Shown here piece after piece: positions 11,056-22,795 of a DNA stretch of 60,904 bases. The position numbers and the translations under genes were made by a program. The stretch's first letter is position 1; every line of letters begins with the position of its first letter. Source of the stretch: Chara braunii (taxonomy: Eukaryota > Streptophyta > Charophyceae > Charales > Characeae). The notes beneath the pieces are model-generated. The model did no database searches, was not told the origin of the DNA, and saw nothing but the letters and a program-made list of their open reading frames with translations. Location of the stretch: the NCBI GenBank assembly GCA_003427395.1, contig BFEA01000061.1:3335102-3396005 (forward strand). The letters are read 5' to 3'.

Positions 11056-12000
11056 GGAGGGGGCTGAAGTACGTATCCCGCTCACTACGAACTATGCAGT
11101 GGCCATAATCAAGTGCACAATTTGCATGTTGATGGGCCCGGAGCACTCAAACAAACTTGGAGTTTATTCTGAGTTGCCGACCGAAGACCGCTACAAAAGG
11201 CTACCGTAAAGATTGCCTACAAGGGAGAACTTCGAACACCGTTGGTGTGCTGGGGTGGTTAGGGTTGGGTGGGGTGTGTGTGTGTGTGTGTGTGTGTGAT
11301 GGGTCCAGTACTCCAAGCGATGGTAATTGACCCATATCACTGCCCACTTAGCAACACTTACCAATGATTGTTTCGATTTATTCTTATTTATGTCGCCCCA
11401 ACATGAATTTCGGCTTTGTTACAAAAAGTGAACAATCAAAAGGTTCACTTTTAACGAAATGTGTATTAAAGGAGAGAAACAGACACAAAGAAGTAGCGGT
11501 TGGAGATCTCTATTTAAGATGAGCACCCCTACGATAAAGGTCAAGGACAATGATGTTTAAAATGATCTTAGCGCATGCATTTGAGATCAAAAGATAAAAA
11601 TTCACTCATTCACCATCCATGCATATGAACATTCATTCGAAGAAAAACTACAACAAAAAAACGGAATGCAATCACTCGTTAGCGAAGTGCAATGGATACT
11701 CGCATAAGATTGCAACTCACAAGAACTCATCTGATCAGCAGGTTGATTTTATCTTTGGAGTGTTGAGTCTGGTTTAGGGGAAAGCTAAGTGTTGCTCATT
11801 GATTGTGAGGCTGCGAGTTGCGGATGTAGTCATCATCTTTATCATCATCAATTGATTTACTAATCTCGATCATCATCATCATCATTAGTGTCATTATCTC
11901 ACAGTCTTCGTACAATCAGCAGTTAAAAAGAAAAAGAAAAAAAAAATTATATCAAACTTTCTGGTGTTCTGCAATGCTTAGTGGCATCTAGTCTTCTTCC
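11056..12000. repeat. Intergenic DNA with (GT)n and (CAT)n tracts
   Basis: A (GT)n microsatellite of about 26 bp lies near 11273-11298. CAT-repeat stretches lie at about 11829-11895, followed by an A-rich run near 11920-11950. CAT/ATG tracts of this kind accompany R1 copies at 16.1-16.25 kb, 46.03-46.1 kb and 46.53-46.6 kb, so this tract is probably the outer part of the R1 copy that follows. No gene is seen. Confidence 0.6.
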
Positions 12001-12002
12001 TC

Positions 12003-12270
12003 ATGCGGGATATAAGATTTCAGAGATGGTCGAATCTGGATTGATATCTACAGAGTTGCTTTGTTCTGAGCCCTTGGTTGCCGATGCCAGAACGACGTTG
12101 GTCTGAGCTGGGGCGTTGCCCTGTAACCTGCGAATGGCAAGAGTGTGAGGCCTTGTAGAGAGATCTGGGGTTTTGTTGAGGGAGGAAGGCAATCTGAAGG
12201 CGAACTGGGGGAGAGCTGCCTAGACAACCTATGGGTCCAAGGATAGTCTAGGTGGCGAGAAAATGTCAAC
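12003..12270 (-). repeat. Dispersed repeat R1, copy 2 (reverse)
   Basis: In reverse complement the R1 core landmarks appear in order: ttgccttcctccctc, cccagatctctctacaaggc, cctcacactcttgccat, gcaggttacagggcaacgcc, and cgttctggcatcggcaac. The CAT tract and A-run just before it fit the usual R1 end. Confidence 0.7.
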
Positions 12271-12539
12271 TATGGTTGACGTTGGTTAGGATGGCACTGT
12301 CTCTACGATGTAATGTCCTTGTACAGGGAGGGGTAGGAGTTGTTCTTGGATTAGGAGGCCAGAATTGCTGATAGAGCATATCCGGCCATTGGGGAGCTTA
12401 TCGGTTGACCTTAGCCGGACAAATAATGCTCCAACATCTCCCAACAATATTATCATCAAATCAAAAGGAACAACTGGAGGAGCCACAAATCACATAGGAG
12501 TTGTTGAAGGCCCTTAGAGGTATGGACAATGAAAAGATC
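12271..12539. other. Flank of R1 copy; no gene seen
   Basis: Contains the phrase tgtacagggaggg and attaggaggccagaattgctgat, which in reverse resembles the outer R1 part at 46.14-46.2 kb (caattctggtctcctactcc). So this is R1 outer sequence. No coding evidence. Confidence 0.5.
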
Positions 12540-14400
12540 CCGGTTCTGGATTTATTCCCGAAGGAATAGACTCAGTATTGGGACATCTTCCAAAAAAGCA
12601 TACCCAGATACGTGAAGGCGGTACAGGAGGAGGGGTCGTTCGAGGGCCTAATCAGTCAAGGGGTTACTACACTGCTCTACAAAAAAGGGGATAAAGCTTA
12701 CATCAGGAACTACCGACCAATCACGCTCCTCCCCCTCCCCTATAAAATGGTTTCAAAGGCGTTGACAAACCGCCTACACCCACACATCAACCACCTCATC
12801 TTCCAAGACCAAGCCGGATTCATGCCACAAAGAAACATTTAGGATAATGTGCTCCTAGTGAATGAAACCATCAAATATGCTCGTCAACATCGAAAAGAAG
12901 CTGCAGTCCTATTTATAGACTTTGAGAAGGCATATGATCACCCACGTGGACTTGGACTTCCTTTATTCCTGCCTAGAGAAAATGAATTTCGGATTGGGCT
13001 TCAGGGTGTGGGTTACCGTAATGCACAGATCTGCTGCCACAAACATCTTGGTCAATGACCATTTGTCTCCCCCATTTACGCTCTAGAGCTCGGTCCGTCA
13101 AGAGGACCCAATGAGCCCTCTCCTCTTTGTGTTGGTAATGGAGGCATTGGCCGCAATGATAAGGGCGAACCCTGCGATAGAACGCATAGATATTCCAGAA
13201 TTGCCCCCCCCATATGGTCCCGATCACATCTCTATTTCCAGATGACCTCGCGGTCCTCATTAAAGCCACAACAACATCTCTCAAAGCGTTCACAAAAACC
13301 ATCCAGACATTCGAAGTGGCGGCAGACATGAAGGTCAATTGGGGGACCAAGACAAAAGGGTGGTGGTTATCCCCGCAGGACTCCAATCCGCCGCAACAGC
13401 CTCTAGTCAGCTGGAGACCAAGAGAAGAGGCCATCAAAATCGTGGGGGTCCCCGCCTGACAACCCTTGGCCCCCCAATGGAGCACGGTCAGGTCCTAGTC
13501 CAAACAACGCTAAAAAAACTAGCCAAATGGGATGGACTACGCACATCACTTGTGGGGAGAGCACAAACAATTAATAACACCATACTAGCTACAGTTACAA
13601 AACAACATCTTGGAGATCCCCAAAAATCAACTCACACACCTGGACTCAGCGTTGTCAGCCTATCTATGGAAAAACGACCACAAATTGACCAACTGTCTAA
13701 AAAGGGTGGCGTGGTAGTATATGGCTCAACCAAAAAAGGTGGGGGGTCTTGGCATTCTAGATCCGGGGGATGATATCAAGACCCTCGTGTTCAAAGTTAT
13801 CATTTGCCTTCTGCTAGCAAAGGACGTTCCGTGGCTCCTGCTGGCGTATATACAACTGACGAATTTGGCCCCTCCCTCTCATCCAGACGCCCCAGTCCAC
13901 CCTCTTACATCATGATGGCTAACGAATGGGACATGGACAGTACCGGGCCCACCGCGACATAGGCGGGATGGAACGGCCCGTAACTATGTTAGGTGGGATC
14001 TAAAAAACGACCTATTGTGGGCCAAAATGCCGCACCTATAGAGGCAGATGGGGCCAACCAAAATGTCCCCTCCCCTGAGATGGCAGGAGGTATGGAGACA
14101 ACCGATATTTGGGAACCCGGACATGTGTGATGGAAATAGGAAGCCCTTCTCCTTAGCAGCCAACTCTCAATAGCTTATATGGGTGAGGACTTTGAGGAGT
14201 GATATTTACACGGTGGGAGACCTGTGGGATAGCAATAGGGTGACTGGAAAACAGTCGAACAAATGTGACCATCCCTGTCACACATTAAGAAATGTCGGGA
14301 GAAGCTGGACCGAATCCACAGGGCGATCCCGCCCACGTGGGTGATCGCCTTGCAAAACGGCCCGTTAATCCACAGTCTGGACTGGGTCATACGTAGCGCC
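12540..14400 (+). pseudogene. Decayed LINE reverse transcriptase (non-LTR retrotransposon fragment)
   Basis: Pieces in several frames carry the order of a non-LTR RT. The entry motif YKKGDKAYIRNYRPITLL is near 12680-12740, DQAGFMPQRNI near 12805-12842 is followed by a TAG, motif A (FIDFEKAYD) is near 12913-12940, motif B (SVRQEDPMSPLLF) is near 13090-13130, and a motif C remnant with FPDD instead of the usual xADD is near 13236-13247. Thumb-like sequence follows (GRAQTINN near 13555, VGGLGILDP near 13733). The end near 14205-14360 aligns with the same part of the LINE at 40.1-40.3 kb (GDLWDS against GDIWNS). Several stops and frameshifts make it non-functional. The endonuclease part is missing, as in a 5'-truncated copy. 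Confidence 0.8.
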
Positions 14401-14414
14401 AGTGTGCTGGACTC

Positions 14415-15000
14415 AGATGGTGAGAAGAGAAAAGGCGCGAGAAGTAGCGCAAGACGGGTCCAAGATTCAGATGATCAAGAAAGGGAAAAGGGGCGCGCAA
14501 AAAGCAAAGCGGGAGAAAGAGAGAAAGAAAAACAGTTACGAGGAGAGAGAAAGAGGAGGGAGAAGGGGAAGGGAGCGCGGGAGGGAGCGATGCGGGGGTC
14601 AGAGAGGAGAAAGCTTTTGGATGCGCGGCGCCGTCAACAAAAAGGAGAAAAAGGCACCAAAACAGTTACAGCTTGCCTACCAATTCAAAATTGAAATCAC
14701 CATATCCGCGCGCGAAAGAGCGACGCGGGAAAAGAAATTCCTACGCCTATTCGTATCCCCACAAAATTCCGAGAGTTTTCCCCAACGCGACCGAGAACAT
14801 TCACACAAAAAAGACACGTCGAAGTTCCGCTTATCCCGGACTTCCCAACTGCCGCGCCCAATTCCCAGTGCGCTCCCTAAGGCGTACGTAAATTCCTATG
14901 TATTTCCCGAAGTGCAAAAAAGAAAAAGCAGAACCCGGGAATCGTAAAAGCTTCCAAAAATGCGGCACCCGAAATCAAGAAAACGAAACGGGGTTTTTAT
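14415..15000 (-). repeat. LTR-like segment B (reverse orientation)
   Basis: The reverse complement of this stretch matches the start of the LTR-like segment at 32.68-33.1 kb in clear order: gcgcactgggaatt, a gcggaac phrase, gacgtgtc, gaatgttctcg, aaaactctcggaatttt, gatatggtgat, tcaatttt, gtaactgttttggtgcct, and then a pyrimidine-rich stretch. The Lys/Arg/Glu-rich frames on the plus strand are only the complement of that pyrimidine tract. It touches the decayed LINE, so it is probably a fragment. Confidence 0.6.
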
Positions 15001-15472
15001 GGGGTTGGTGTGATACAAACAAAAGAAAGGGTACGAAAGATAGCATGGGTTCGGAAAGTAGTTCGTCACATCCCTCTCTTCCCCCATATCTGCTCTGCTC
15101 CACACTTCAGCCTGCCCCTCACCCGATCCCAGACCCTCCCCACCGGGTGGCCAGCCGACTCACATCGTAAGTACATCAGCATCCTTCAGCAACAACAGAC
15201 AACATCAACAACGTTACAATGGCTTCTCTGTATCTCATCAATGACACCACGGCCACCCTGCGCCGGACCCGAGCAGTAACGGTGGTGAGCACGTCCCCCC
15301 CCCAGTACAGGGGCTGGGGGGACCCCTGCTGACCATACAACTCAGAACTACATGACCAAGGGGTGGATCGCTGTAGATGGGACTAATAAATGCAGCTGTG
15401 GGGTCAGAAAGGAAGAAGGTAAGGTTCTAGAATACGGGTCAGGGACAACGCAAGAAAACGCATCACAGTCAG
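15001..15472. other. No gene seen
   Basis: Moderately GC-rich sequence with a C-run at 15295-15302. Short frames here lack any motif. Confidence 0.4.
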
Positions 15473-15676
15473 CCCCGCATCTCACAACGGTCTAATCTGC
15501 GTAGTAGCTGAGCACACACTCGGTCAGGCAGTTGTTCGGGCATAATCCCTCCCTATAAAGTCTGCGGCAATGCACCCCGCATCTTATAATGGTCTAATCT
15601 GCCTTGCAGCCGAGCACACTCTCGGTCAGGTAGTTGCCCGGCCATAATCTCTCCCTAGAGAATCAGCTGCGCTGCT
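15473..15676. repeat. Tandem duplication, 102-bp unit
   Basis: Two adjacent units start with ccccgcatct at 15473 and 15575. Both contain ggtctaatctgc, gagcacac, ctcggtcagg, agttg, and cataat ctctcccta near the end. Identity is high but not perfect. Confidence 0.75.
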
Positions 15677-15949
15677 TTGCATTGCTCTGTAACTTGTTTC
15701 AACCAGGGTAGAGCTTCATGCTCTCAATGCCGTGTAAGGGTTTAATGAGGGTTTAGGGCTTAAAGGGTGCCAAGGTCCGGACAGGGAGACACTGAACAGG
15801 GGGGCTGCCGTACAGGGCTGGGGTCAGAGATAAAAAGGGCTCTTAGACGGGTCGGGTTTTACTGGCAGCTCCATGGGACAATCAGAGCCCCGGGTAGTTA
15901 ACAGATAGGGCCGCAGCCACAGAAACAACAGGTGACAATCCCCGTGATC

Positions 15950-16040
15950 CATGTTATTTTTGATGGGACGCTGGACCCGGTTTCCAGCAGGTGCCGCTCC
16001 CCACCAATAGATGGAGCAGCCCAATAGGTAAGCCCTCAAT
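15950..16040 (+). repeat. Short retroposon family S1, copy
   Basis: Carries the S1 core: gggacgctgg, acccggtttccagca, tgctccccaccaatag and atggagc. Other copies are at 18951-19045, 22796-22870, 35153-35260, 42292-42340 and 49001-49100. The cores hold a small hairpin (gctgg...ccagc). Complete copies end in an A-rich tail, which fits a retroposed element. Confidence 0.6.
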
Positions 16041-16097
16041 TCGGACGGTTCTCTTACCACCGCAGGGATGGAGGGCTTACACAGGGGCTTTCACCAA

Positions 16098-16102
16098 AAT
16101 AT

Positions 16103-16133
<31 letters not shown>

Positions 16134-16260
16134 TATATATTTTACATACTAATCATCATCATCATCATCATAATTGGTATTATTATCTCACAGTTTTCAT
16201 AGGATCAACAGAAGTTCATCGTCATCATCAGTATCATCATCATCATATGAGGGACGCTCA
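16098..16260. repeat. (AT)n microsatellite and CAT-repeat tract
   Basis: An AT/TCTATA microsatellite at about 16098-16140 is followed by CAT repeats (16150-16170 and 16218-16246). The sequence after it (gagggacgctcagcccggttctcagca, then ggttcggtcactccgggtagactg) matches the reverse complement of 45.98-46.03 kb. So this is the head of the R1/S2-type composite. Confidence 0.65.
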
Positions 16261-16303
16261 GCCCGGTTCTCAGCATGTTCGGTTCGGTCACTCCGGGTAG
16301 ACT

Positions 16304-16496
16304 GAGGAAAAAAAAAAAAAAGTCACAACAACAGTTTCAAATTACACTTCGGCATTCCCCCGAATGCAACACACCCCCACACAACTCTCCCTGACCTGAA
16401 AGCTAGCTTGTATACATTGCCGGGAGTGCAATTTGAAACTCTTTTTTGCCGAAGTGTATTTTCAAACTCTTTTTGTGACTCCCGCATAGTTTCCTC
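16304..16496. mobile_element. Small TIR element (MITE), 193 bp
   Basis: The left end from 16304 (gaggaaa, gtcacaa, agtttcaaattacacttcggc) is matched by the reverse complement of the right end up to 16496 (gaggaaact, gtcacaa, agtttgaaaatacacttcggc). Arms are about 48 bp. The left arm contains an A-run that replaces part of the right-arm sequence. It has no coding capacity. A phrase order like ggaaact, gagtcac, gtttgaaaata also appears at the ends of MITE family R2, so they may be related. Confidence 0.7.
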
Positions 16497-16799
16497 AAAA
16501 AGGAAGCTAAAAGAACTTCAAGAGGGAAGGACCAAAAATAGATGAATGTCAATTTATTCATTATGGAAAGAACGAGAGAAAGAAAGAGAAGAAAAATCTA
16601 TGGATGAGGGGAAAAAGACAGAAAAGAAGACCATCGATGGACGAGCGCCAAAAATACACACACCGACCTTTCCATGATGGCGGGGGCCTTTCACGTTCGC
16701 TCCAGTCTTCGGCAGGCATGAAAAGGGACTATTAAGAGATGGTGCGTGTAACTGTCCGTGTAGTAGCTGGCTATGCACATAGTCATTGCTCTTTTTTTC
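16497..16799. other. No gene seen
   Basis: Purine-rich sequence between two MITEs, with short reading frames lacking motifs. Confidence 0.4.
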
Positions 16800-17050
16800 G
16801 GGGGGTAAGTACATTGGAGTCACACCCAAGGTTCAGAATAGGCAATTTTAGCAGTAGCTGTTTCCGAAATGGAGCAAAAAAGGCGACCCTAAATCTGCCA
16901 AGCGCCACTGCAGGTAATGACTACTGTAGCGCAGTTTTAGACCCCCACTAAACTTGCACATTTCAAAACTCACACCATGACACTGGCGCCACTTTGTCTT
17001 TTTTTACCTATTTCAAACTAAAAGACTTAGTGGCACAGCCACAGTTTCCC
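16800..17050 (-). mobile_element. MITE family R2, copy 1 (reverse)
   Basis: The reverse complement starts with gggaaactg near 17050 and runs through tttgaaatagg, gacaaagtggc, tgtcat, tgcaagttta and gtgtgac to near 16800. It matches the copies at 22491-22722 and about 23021-23252. Ends of the family are imperfect inverted repeats, and a perfect internal pair (tttagcagt/actgctaaa) is present in the 22.6-kb copy. Confidence 0.65.
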
Positions 17051-17880
17051 CTGTTTTTTCACTCTCTGGCTCACTCCCTCAGGAGAACCCTCCTTTCCAC
17101 CTCTTGATGTTCCCACTAGCACCCCAACCTCTCTCCATCCTACCTCACGTGACGACCATCACTCTCTACGAGAACAAACTGACCGGACAGCAGTTGTGGA
17201 CGCGAGAACTAGACGGGAACCCCCTACAAGCCCTGGTTGAGGCATTGTTGCACGAGCCTCGTTGTACAGGTACCTTGGTAGCTAGGCGTCTATCTAGTAC
17301 TACCAGCCCCAAGAGTAGACCCAAGACTCTGAGTGTCCATCTCGACAGTGGTTTGTGCCTAGAGTTTCCTACTACGAGCTACCCAAGGCAGTGTCCAATG
17401 GTCATCTGGCGACGGTCTTAACCTATGAGCACCCTACTCTAAGCGGAGGTGTGTTCTGCATGATAATGTATTCATCTGTGCATGATAATGTATAGTCTGT
17501 TGTCATTCTTTGCAGGTCCCGTTGATTCTGTATAGTCAGTATTAGTCTGTAGTCTGCAGCATGTGTGTATGGTCAATCTGCATTCTGCAGTTTTTGGGGG
17601 TCGCCCCCCTAGAGTCGTAGCCTTAGTAATCTGTGAATTTGCATGTCTGCTGTGATTCTGTGTATGTATGTTGTACCATATGTTCTGTGCCATGGGATTG
17701 GTTGCCTACTCTGTTGCCTAACCCGGTAGAACTACCCTGCCACCCGTTCAGCAGGGGTCCACATCTGCCCTCCATACAGGTGTGGTAGTGCAGGGAGGCC
17801 CTTTGGGAATGCAGCACTACTGTGGCATGTGGGGCTAAAGGGAGTGTCATCCTTGTCTTAAAACCCACTTTGGTTCCCAC
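17051..17880. other. No gene seen
   Basis: A frame at 17104-17421 encodes 105 residues without a recognisable domain. A short phrase (catgataatgtat) is repeated near 17459 and 17479, and several gtctgtagtctgc-like words lie near 17495-17590. I cannot support a gene. Confidence 0.4.
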
Positions 17881-17887
17881 TGCTCGT

Positions 17888-18540
17888 AGTAGGGCCTCGC
17901 TGCACTACTCACCCCGGGTGAGTTTCCGGGTGAGCGTCACGGGTGCACTCACTCATTCCGCTCCTCTGCCAGACCACGATTTGGAATGAATATAATTTTT
18001 TTGGGGTGAGTAGTCACCCCAAAACTTGTTTGGCCCGCCTGTAGAGGTCACATGATTGTGGTTGGCCAAGGCATGCAGTGATGGGGTGAGTTCAGAGCGC
18101 AGCATCACTTACCCTGCTGCACCAGTCTGGAGTTACATGAGGCGAGTTGTTTTTTGGGGTGAGTGCATGCAGCGGTGAGGCACCTGGGTTAAACTCACCC
18201 AGGTGAGTGCTCACGCCGCAAAGGGGCCCGCTGCACTACTGAACCCAGGTGAGTTTGTGGGGTGACTCGGGTGAGTACTAACCTGGTTTGAGTTTCCACC
18301 CGAGTGCCTCACTGCTGCACACACATAGTACCCCAAAAGACAACTCACCTCACATTAGTCGAGACTGGTTTGGCGGGGTGAGTGCTTTGCAGCACTGAAC
18401 TCACCCCACAGGTGCATGCATCGCCCCAGAATACCATCCGAGTTCATACTGTTTCAGGGTGAGTCAGTGCGCAGACCACTAGTCCTGAGTTAGGACCATG
18501 GTGAGTGCTCGGGAGCACCCACCACGACGCACACTCTACA
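17888..18540. repeat. Foldback region made of GGTGAGT-rich inverted repeats
   Basis: The words ctcacc and ggtgag occur dozens of times. A stem of roughly 80-bp arms can be drawn: the left arm near 18128-18215 (gttgttttttggggt, gcagcggtgaggcac) is inverted near 18270-18365 (gtgcctcactgctgc, accccaaaagacaac). The phrase gcctcgctgcactactcacc at 17893 matches the end phrase of the small elements near 42.6 and 44.5-45.6 kb, and gcccgctgcactactgaacc recurs internally near 18227. So it is likely one or two nested foldback elements of that family. Confidence 0.5.
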
Positions 18541-18950
18541 GGCGGGTGAAACAAGTTAGGCATCACTGCTCCGAGCATGTCTCTGTATTGTAATTTGAGT
18601 AGATGTACCTGCCAGTGGAGGAGGTGGTTCGTTTTCCATGAAGGAGGCCATTTGAACCAACTCCTTTGCAGCTCTACAGACAAAGGGATAGCATTGGTCA
18701 GGTGGGAAACAGAAGTATTCCTCGCTTCCCGACTTCCCCGCGTCTTGACCTAGTTGACAGATTGCAGGTGACGACCGTGTCTGTGATTTTCCGGTCCGAT
18801 TAGAGAGAAGACAGGATTGTCCCTAACCAACAACTTATTCGCTGGAGCATTAGCTGGTGTGCCACATTGCCCTCTAGAACTCCATACCCCCTGAGGGCTC
18901 CATCAGACCTTGATAGAGGCCAGTCGATCTTCTATACTCCTGTCCTTTCT
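18541..18950. other. No gene seen
   Basis: Unique-looking DNA between the foldback region and an S1 copy. No motif is seen on either strand. Confidence 0.4.
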
Positions 18951-19045
18951 TTTCTTTTTTTCTTTTTTTTTTGGGACAAATGCTCCAGTCTATTCGTGGG
19001 GAGCAACACGTGCTGGGAACCGCGCCCAGCGTCCCATATAGAATT
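18951..19045 (-). repeat. Short retroposon family S1, copy (reverse)
   Basis: T-rich start (the A tail in reverse), then ctccagtctattcgtgggga, gcaacacgtgctgggaacc and cccagcgtcccatat. This is a full S1 copy in reverse orientation. Confidence 0.65.
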
Positions 19046-19059
19046 ATACAAATGATTTG

Positions 19060-20170
19060 AAATACCAGGGCCACTACCTGGCTTCGGCTAGGAACAATCT
19101 GAGAACTTTGAAGAGATTCTAGAAAATTTAGAAAAAGACATGGGTAGCTGCTAACCTATTGCTAGGCTACTCAAGCAGCACTTACTAATTCAAAACGGCA
19201 AGCCACAGAAGCCCTTTGAATGCTCCAAACCCCTGGAATCCCCAACAAAACATTCTAAAATTTTCTAACACTGTCTTATTCCCTGCCGAACTTTCCCAGG
19301 CCTCATGCCCCATCCTGCTAGGTTACAGGCCTACACAACTCACCCCAGCTCCGGCCAGCGTCGTACCGACAGCAAACCTTGGTTTTCCCTTAGAATGCCC
19401 GGCCCAAGGCATCCCCAGATCTCTCTACCAGGCATCTCGCTCCTGCTATCAACAGGTTAAAGGTTAGCCCCCCAGCTCCAGCCAGCGTCGTTCTGGCATC
19501 GAAAAACCGCAGGTCCATGAATATAACAGCATTAGAAAAACCTAAAATGAGTTGCAAGAAGTGCCCAGAATCCTAAAGCATTCTCAAAACTTTCCTCATG
19601 AGATAGGCTAAAATTCAGAAAAAAATCTGAAAAAGCTTGGAAAACATGAGAGCGGGGGGGTCAAAACTGAAACGCCTACTATCCAACCCCCCCCCCCCTC
19701 AACAGACGGAACGTCGGTCCAGGTTTTTAGCCCTCGTACCAGAACTCACTTGATCTCATACCCCCTTCTGCTAGGGTAGCAGGGCACCACAACCTTCCCC
19801 AGTACTGATCAACCTAGTTCTGACGGACAGGAAGTGCCTTCCTCCCTCGACATTTCCCTTAGCAGCAAGCCCCTGACTCAGGTTACAGGGTTAATACCCC
19901 AGCGTCGACTACGTCGAACGGTCTGGTTATGCCTTCCACCCTCGGCATGACTCCACAGGCCTCAAGCTCCCCTTCGGTCACAAAGCAAAAGCTCCAGAAC
20001 TGGCATGTGTCGTCCCAGCATCGTCCTTCTAACCTACTTACCTTAACCAACAACCTTCCTCTGTTAAGAGCCCCCTTACTACCTTCCATCCTCCAGTTCT
20101 AGCTCCCCCCCCTTCCCTCCTTTTTTTGAGATACCAGGGCCATTACCTGGCTTCGGCTAAGAACAAACGA
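19060..20170 (+). repeat. R1-derived composite: R1 core copies and a 38-bp repeat pair
   Basis: An R1 core lies at about 19250-19530 (catccccagatctctctacc, cgttctggcatc). A second, poorer R1 core lies at about 19800-19920 (ttcctccctcgacattt). The phrase ataccagggccactacctgg followed by cttcggcta occurs near 19063 and again near 20130, about 1070 bp apart. A C-run is at 19687-19700. The composite suggests that a longer R1 unit was inserted more than once. Confidence 0.55.
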
Positions 20171-20600
20171 CTTAGAACCCCCGACCCCCCAACACTCCTC
20201 TTTACCTCACTCTGACAAGACTTACTGCAGAAGAGCCGCCATCAACGTTGCTGTTGTGCCCTATTTCCATCCTACGAGCTAGCCCCCTAGCTAGTAGGAT
20301 GCCTGGTATCCCACCATCTACTTCTCCCACTCACCTCTCTCAAGAACATATTGAAAAAATAGGAACTTTGAAAATTGAGAATTCAAGCACTGGCAGCCAA
20401 CATCCAACAGAACCTACCCAACCTTACTACGGCAAGACTTACTGTGGTAGAGCCACCATCTCCACCGCTGCTGTGCCCTATTTCCGCCTTACTGGCTAGC
20501 CCCTTCGCCGCAGAGCGCATTATCTCCAACCATCACCACAAACCCAATCCCCGACAACCAGCACCAAAATTATGACGATTTTTTCGGTTGAAACCTCAAA
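20171..20600 (+). repeat. R1 outer segment, duplicated
   Basis: Two nearby blocks share gagccrccatc, gccctatttcc and tagcccc (about 20229-20300 and 20450-20520). The same block occurs in reverse near 24.38-24.46 kb and near 34.95-35.02 kb. It therefore belongs to the dispersed R1 family or its flank. Confidence 0.5.
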
Positions 20601-22365
20601 AATCAAAATGGGTTAAAAAAAACACAGATTCACATGCAGGAATCATAACCTAAAAAGGCAGTCAACACCCATTATTCCCACAGGGAGAGAAAGGACGGGA
20701 GGAAACTACTTCTTTCCCCATGGGAATTCCTGCGTCTATTCACGTCTCAGCTGGATGTAAAAGAGCTAACAGTAAACCGAGCGGCTTACTCCTCCCCCCC
20801 CCAAAAACAAGCTCTTGTCCTTTCACTGCCTTCACTGGAAGGCGCCCCCTCACCTCCCAGCCCCAGTTCAGAACAACCCTAATTTACTCACGCTCCCTCA
20901 ACAGCATGCAATACCCCCTAGAGCATGCCCCCACAAAGCTGAAGATCCCCCTTCCCTCGTGTCCCACCCCCTCCAAGTGAAACACCTCTCGACCTCTCAT
21001 CTTGCTGAAAACAGCACGGCCCCTTGTCCTCCTTCCCAACTGTCGTGGCTGATCTGACCCAGATCAGTCTGGCCCAAAGGAGAACAAAACCCACAATATC
21101 GTCCCTACCCTCTCAAGGATCACACCTCCCATCTTGTATAACCCTCGCAGGGAGGGACTCCAACCCTGAAGGAGATAATTCAAAAATCCTACAATATCAC
21201 AGTTTGAGAATCGATTGTAACCAGTTTCTGGAAATCCTTCAAACAAGTGATATCAAAAATCGAATTCAAAAAATAAGAGCCCAAACTTATATGCACAAAT
21301 ATGAAAACAACGTCAGATTTAGAATTAGATCAAAGATGGATGAACGTAGGACATCAATTCTACTTTGAGAAATCAATTTGTAACCTTTTGTGATTCAAAA
21401 TTGAGTCATCATTCATTGGGATCAGAGCAAAACTCTGATTTATCAATTTCGGATTACGAATCTTGCTCAGAAATCCGAATGTAAGATTTAAGAATCCTGC
21501 TAAGAAAATACGAATTTCAGATTAGGGATCTTGCTCAAAACAGAAAAAAATGGATTTCAGATTAGTGATCAACTACATCTAGAAACCACCTATTATCAGA
21601 CAAGGTACAATCATTAAAAAAAAATCATTCAAAAACAACCTCTGAAAAAGTTTCTCGGGCGCGTCATCATCAGAATGCTTCATCTTCAGAAAAATCCAGA
21701 TCATGTTTTATGGCAGAAACGGGATTTTATAGGCTTGTAATCATACGAAAATTAGCACCTCAACCATCAACTTTGTCACCTAGGAAAAACAGCGGACAAT
21801 CTACATAATAATTCCTTTCCAACCCTTATTCCGACCCCCGCACATGACATGTCCTCTCTCTCTCTCAACCTCCACCTCCTCCTTCATCGGCTTCAGAAGC
21901 ATCTCTGTTGCTCGTGGCCTGCACCACATCTGACAAAAAAATTGAATGATGAAGATTGTCAGACCGTGGCCAACACTTACCTCAGCACAACCACGTAGTA
22001 AGCCCAAACCACTGAGTCTGTCGATGACCCCTTGCTGGCACTCCGGAGGGAGAAAGAACATCCATGGTGGCAGGAATCTGCTCGATCCGCCATCTCTCGT
22101 AGCCCGCCGTTAGAATCATCACCAAGAATTGTCACTCCCTGCCATCACTCGCCTCGCACTTTCGCCCGCCACTTCACCTAATTACTCCCGCACCGTACTG
22201 ACGAGCCGTACTCACGAGTCGCGAGCCCCATGAGGCGCCTCCACCCACCCCTGCCCGCTGCCTCATCATCCTCCATTACACACTGTCACCATCAGCCCCG
22301 CCCTCTTCCCCAACGCCTCGCCGCTCGTTGCTGCTCCCCATCGCCTCTCGTCACCACGCGTGGGA
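20601..22365. other. No gene seen; partly AT-rich with degenerate short repeats
   Basis: Between about 21430 and 21590, phrases like atttcagattagggatcttgctca occur three or four times at roughly 50-bp spacing and are degenerate. The rest is C-rich near 20790-21060 and near 22100-22400, with short frames on both strands but no domain. I see no gene I can defend. Confidence 0.4.
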
Positions 22366-22490
22366 AGGACGTCGCCTGACTTCTCCGTGGCGCACCAGTA
22401 GGATCGTACCGGCGGGGCGCAGCTCTCCCGGTCACGCCGCGCCCTCCACTGTACCCAAACTTCTCCAAGTTCCTTTTTTTTTCTTTTAAT

Positions 22491-22722
22491 GGGAAACTGC
22501 TCTTGAGTTACCTTTTTGGTTTGAAATAGGCAAGAAAAGACAAAGTGGCACCAATGTCATTATTTGAGTTTCAGAATATGCAAGTTTAACGAGGGGTGGA
22601 GTTGTGGTCGTTTTTCTGAAGTGCCATGAATGCTGATTTAGCAGTAGCTTTCTTTGCTCTGTTTTGAGAACTGCTAAAGTTGGCTATTCCAAACGCTAGG
22701 TGTGACGCAGGAGCCGTTGCCC
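22491..22722 (+). mobile_element. MITE family R2, copy 2
   Basis: The left end starts gggaaactgctcttgagtta; the right end in reverse starts ggcaacggctcctgcgtcac. The ends are about 40-bp imperfect inverted repeats, sharing ggnaac, gctcytg, gtyac and gtttg-aata. An internal pair tttagcagt/actgctaaa can form a hairpin. There is no coding frame. Flanks ctttTAAt and ctttaaac are similar and could be a target duplication, but this is uncertain. Confidence 0.65.
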
Positions 22723-22795
22723 CTTTAAACACTCACAAGACACAACCCGATCAGCTGCTAGGGGTGCTGATAAGAGCAGACACCGCTAGCACCGT

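Noticed and set aside
10206-11146. Long reading frames of about 300 codons across 10.2-11.1 kb on both strands
   Set aside because: They consist almost wholly of the 750-N gap.
14341-14947. Lys/Arg/Glu-rich frames on the plus strand
   Set aside because: They are the complement of the pyrimidine tract of an LTR-like segment in reverse orientation.
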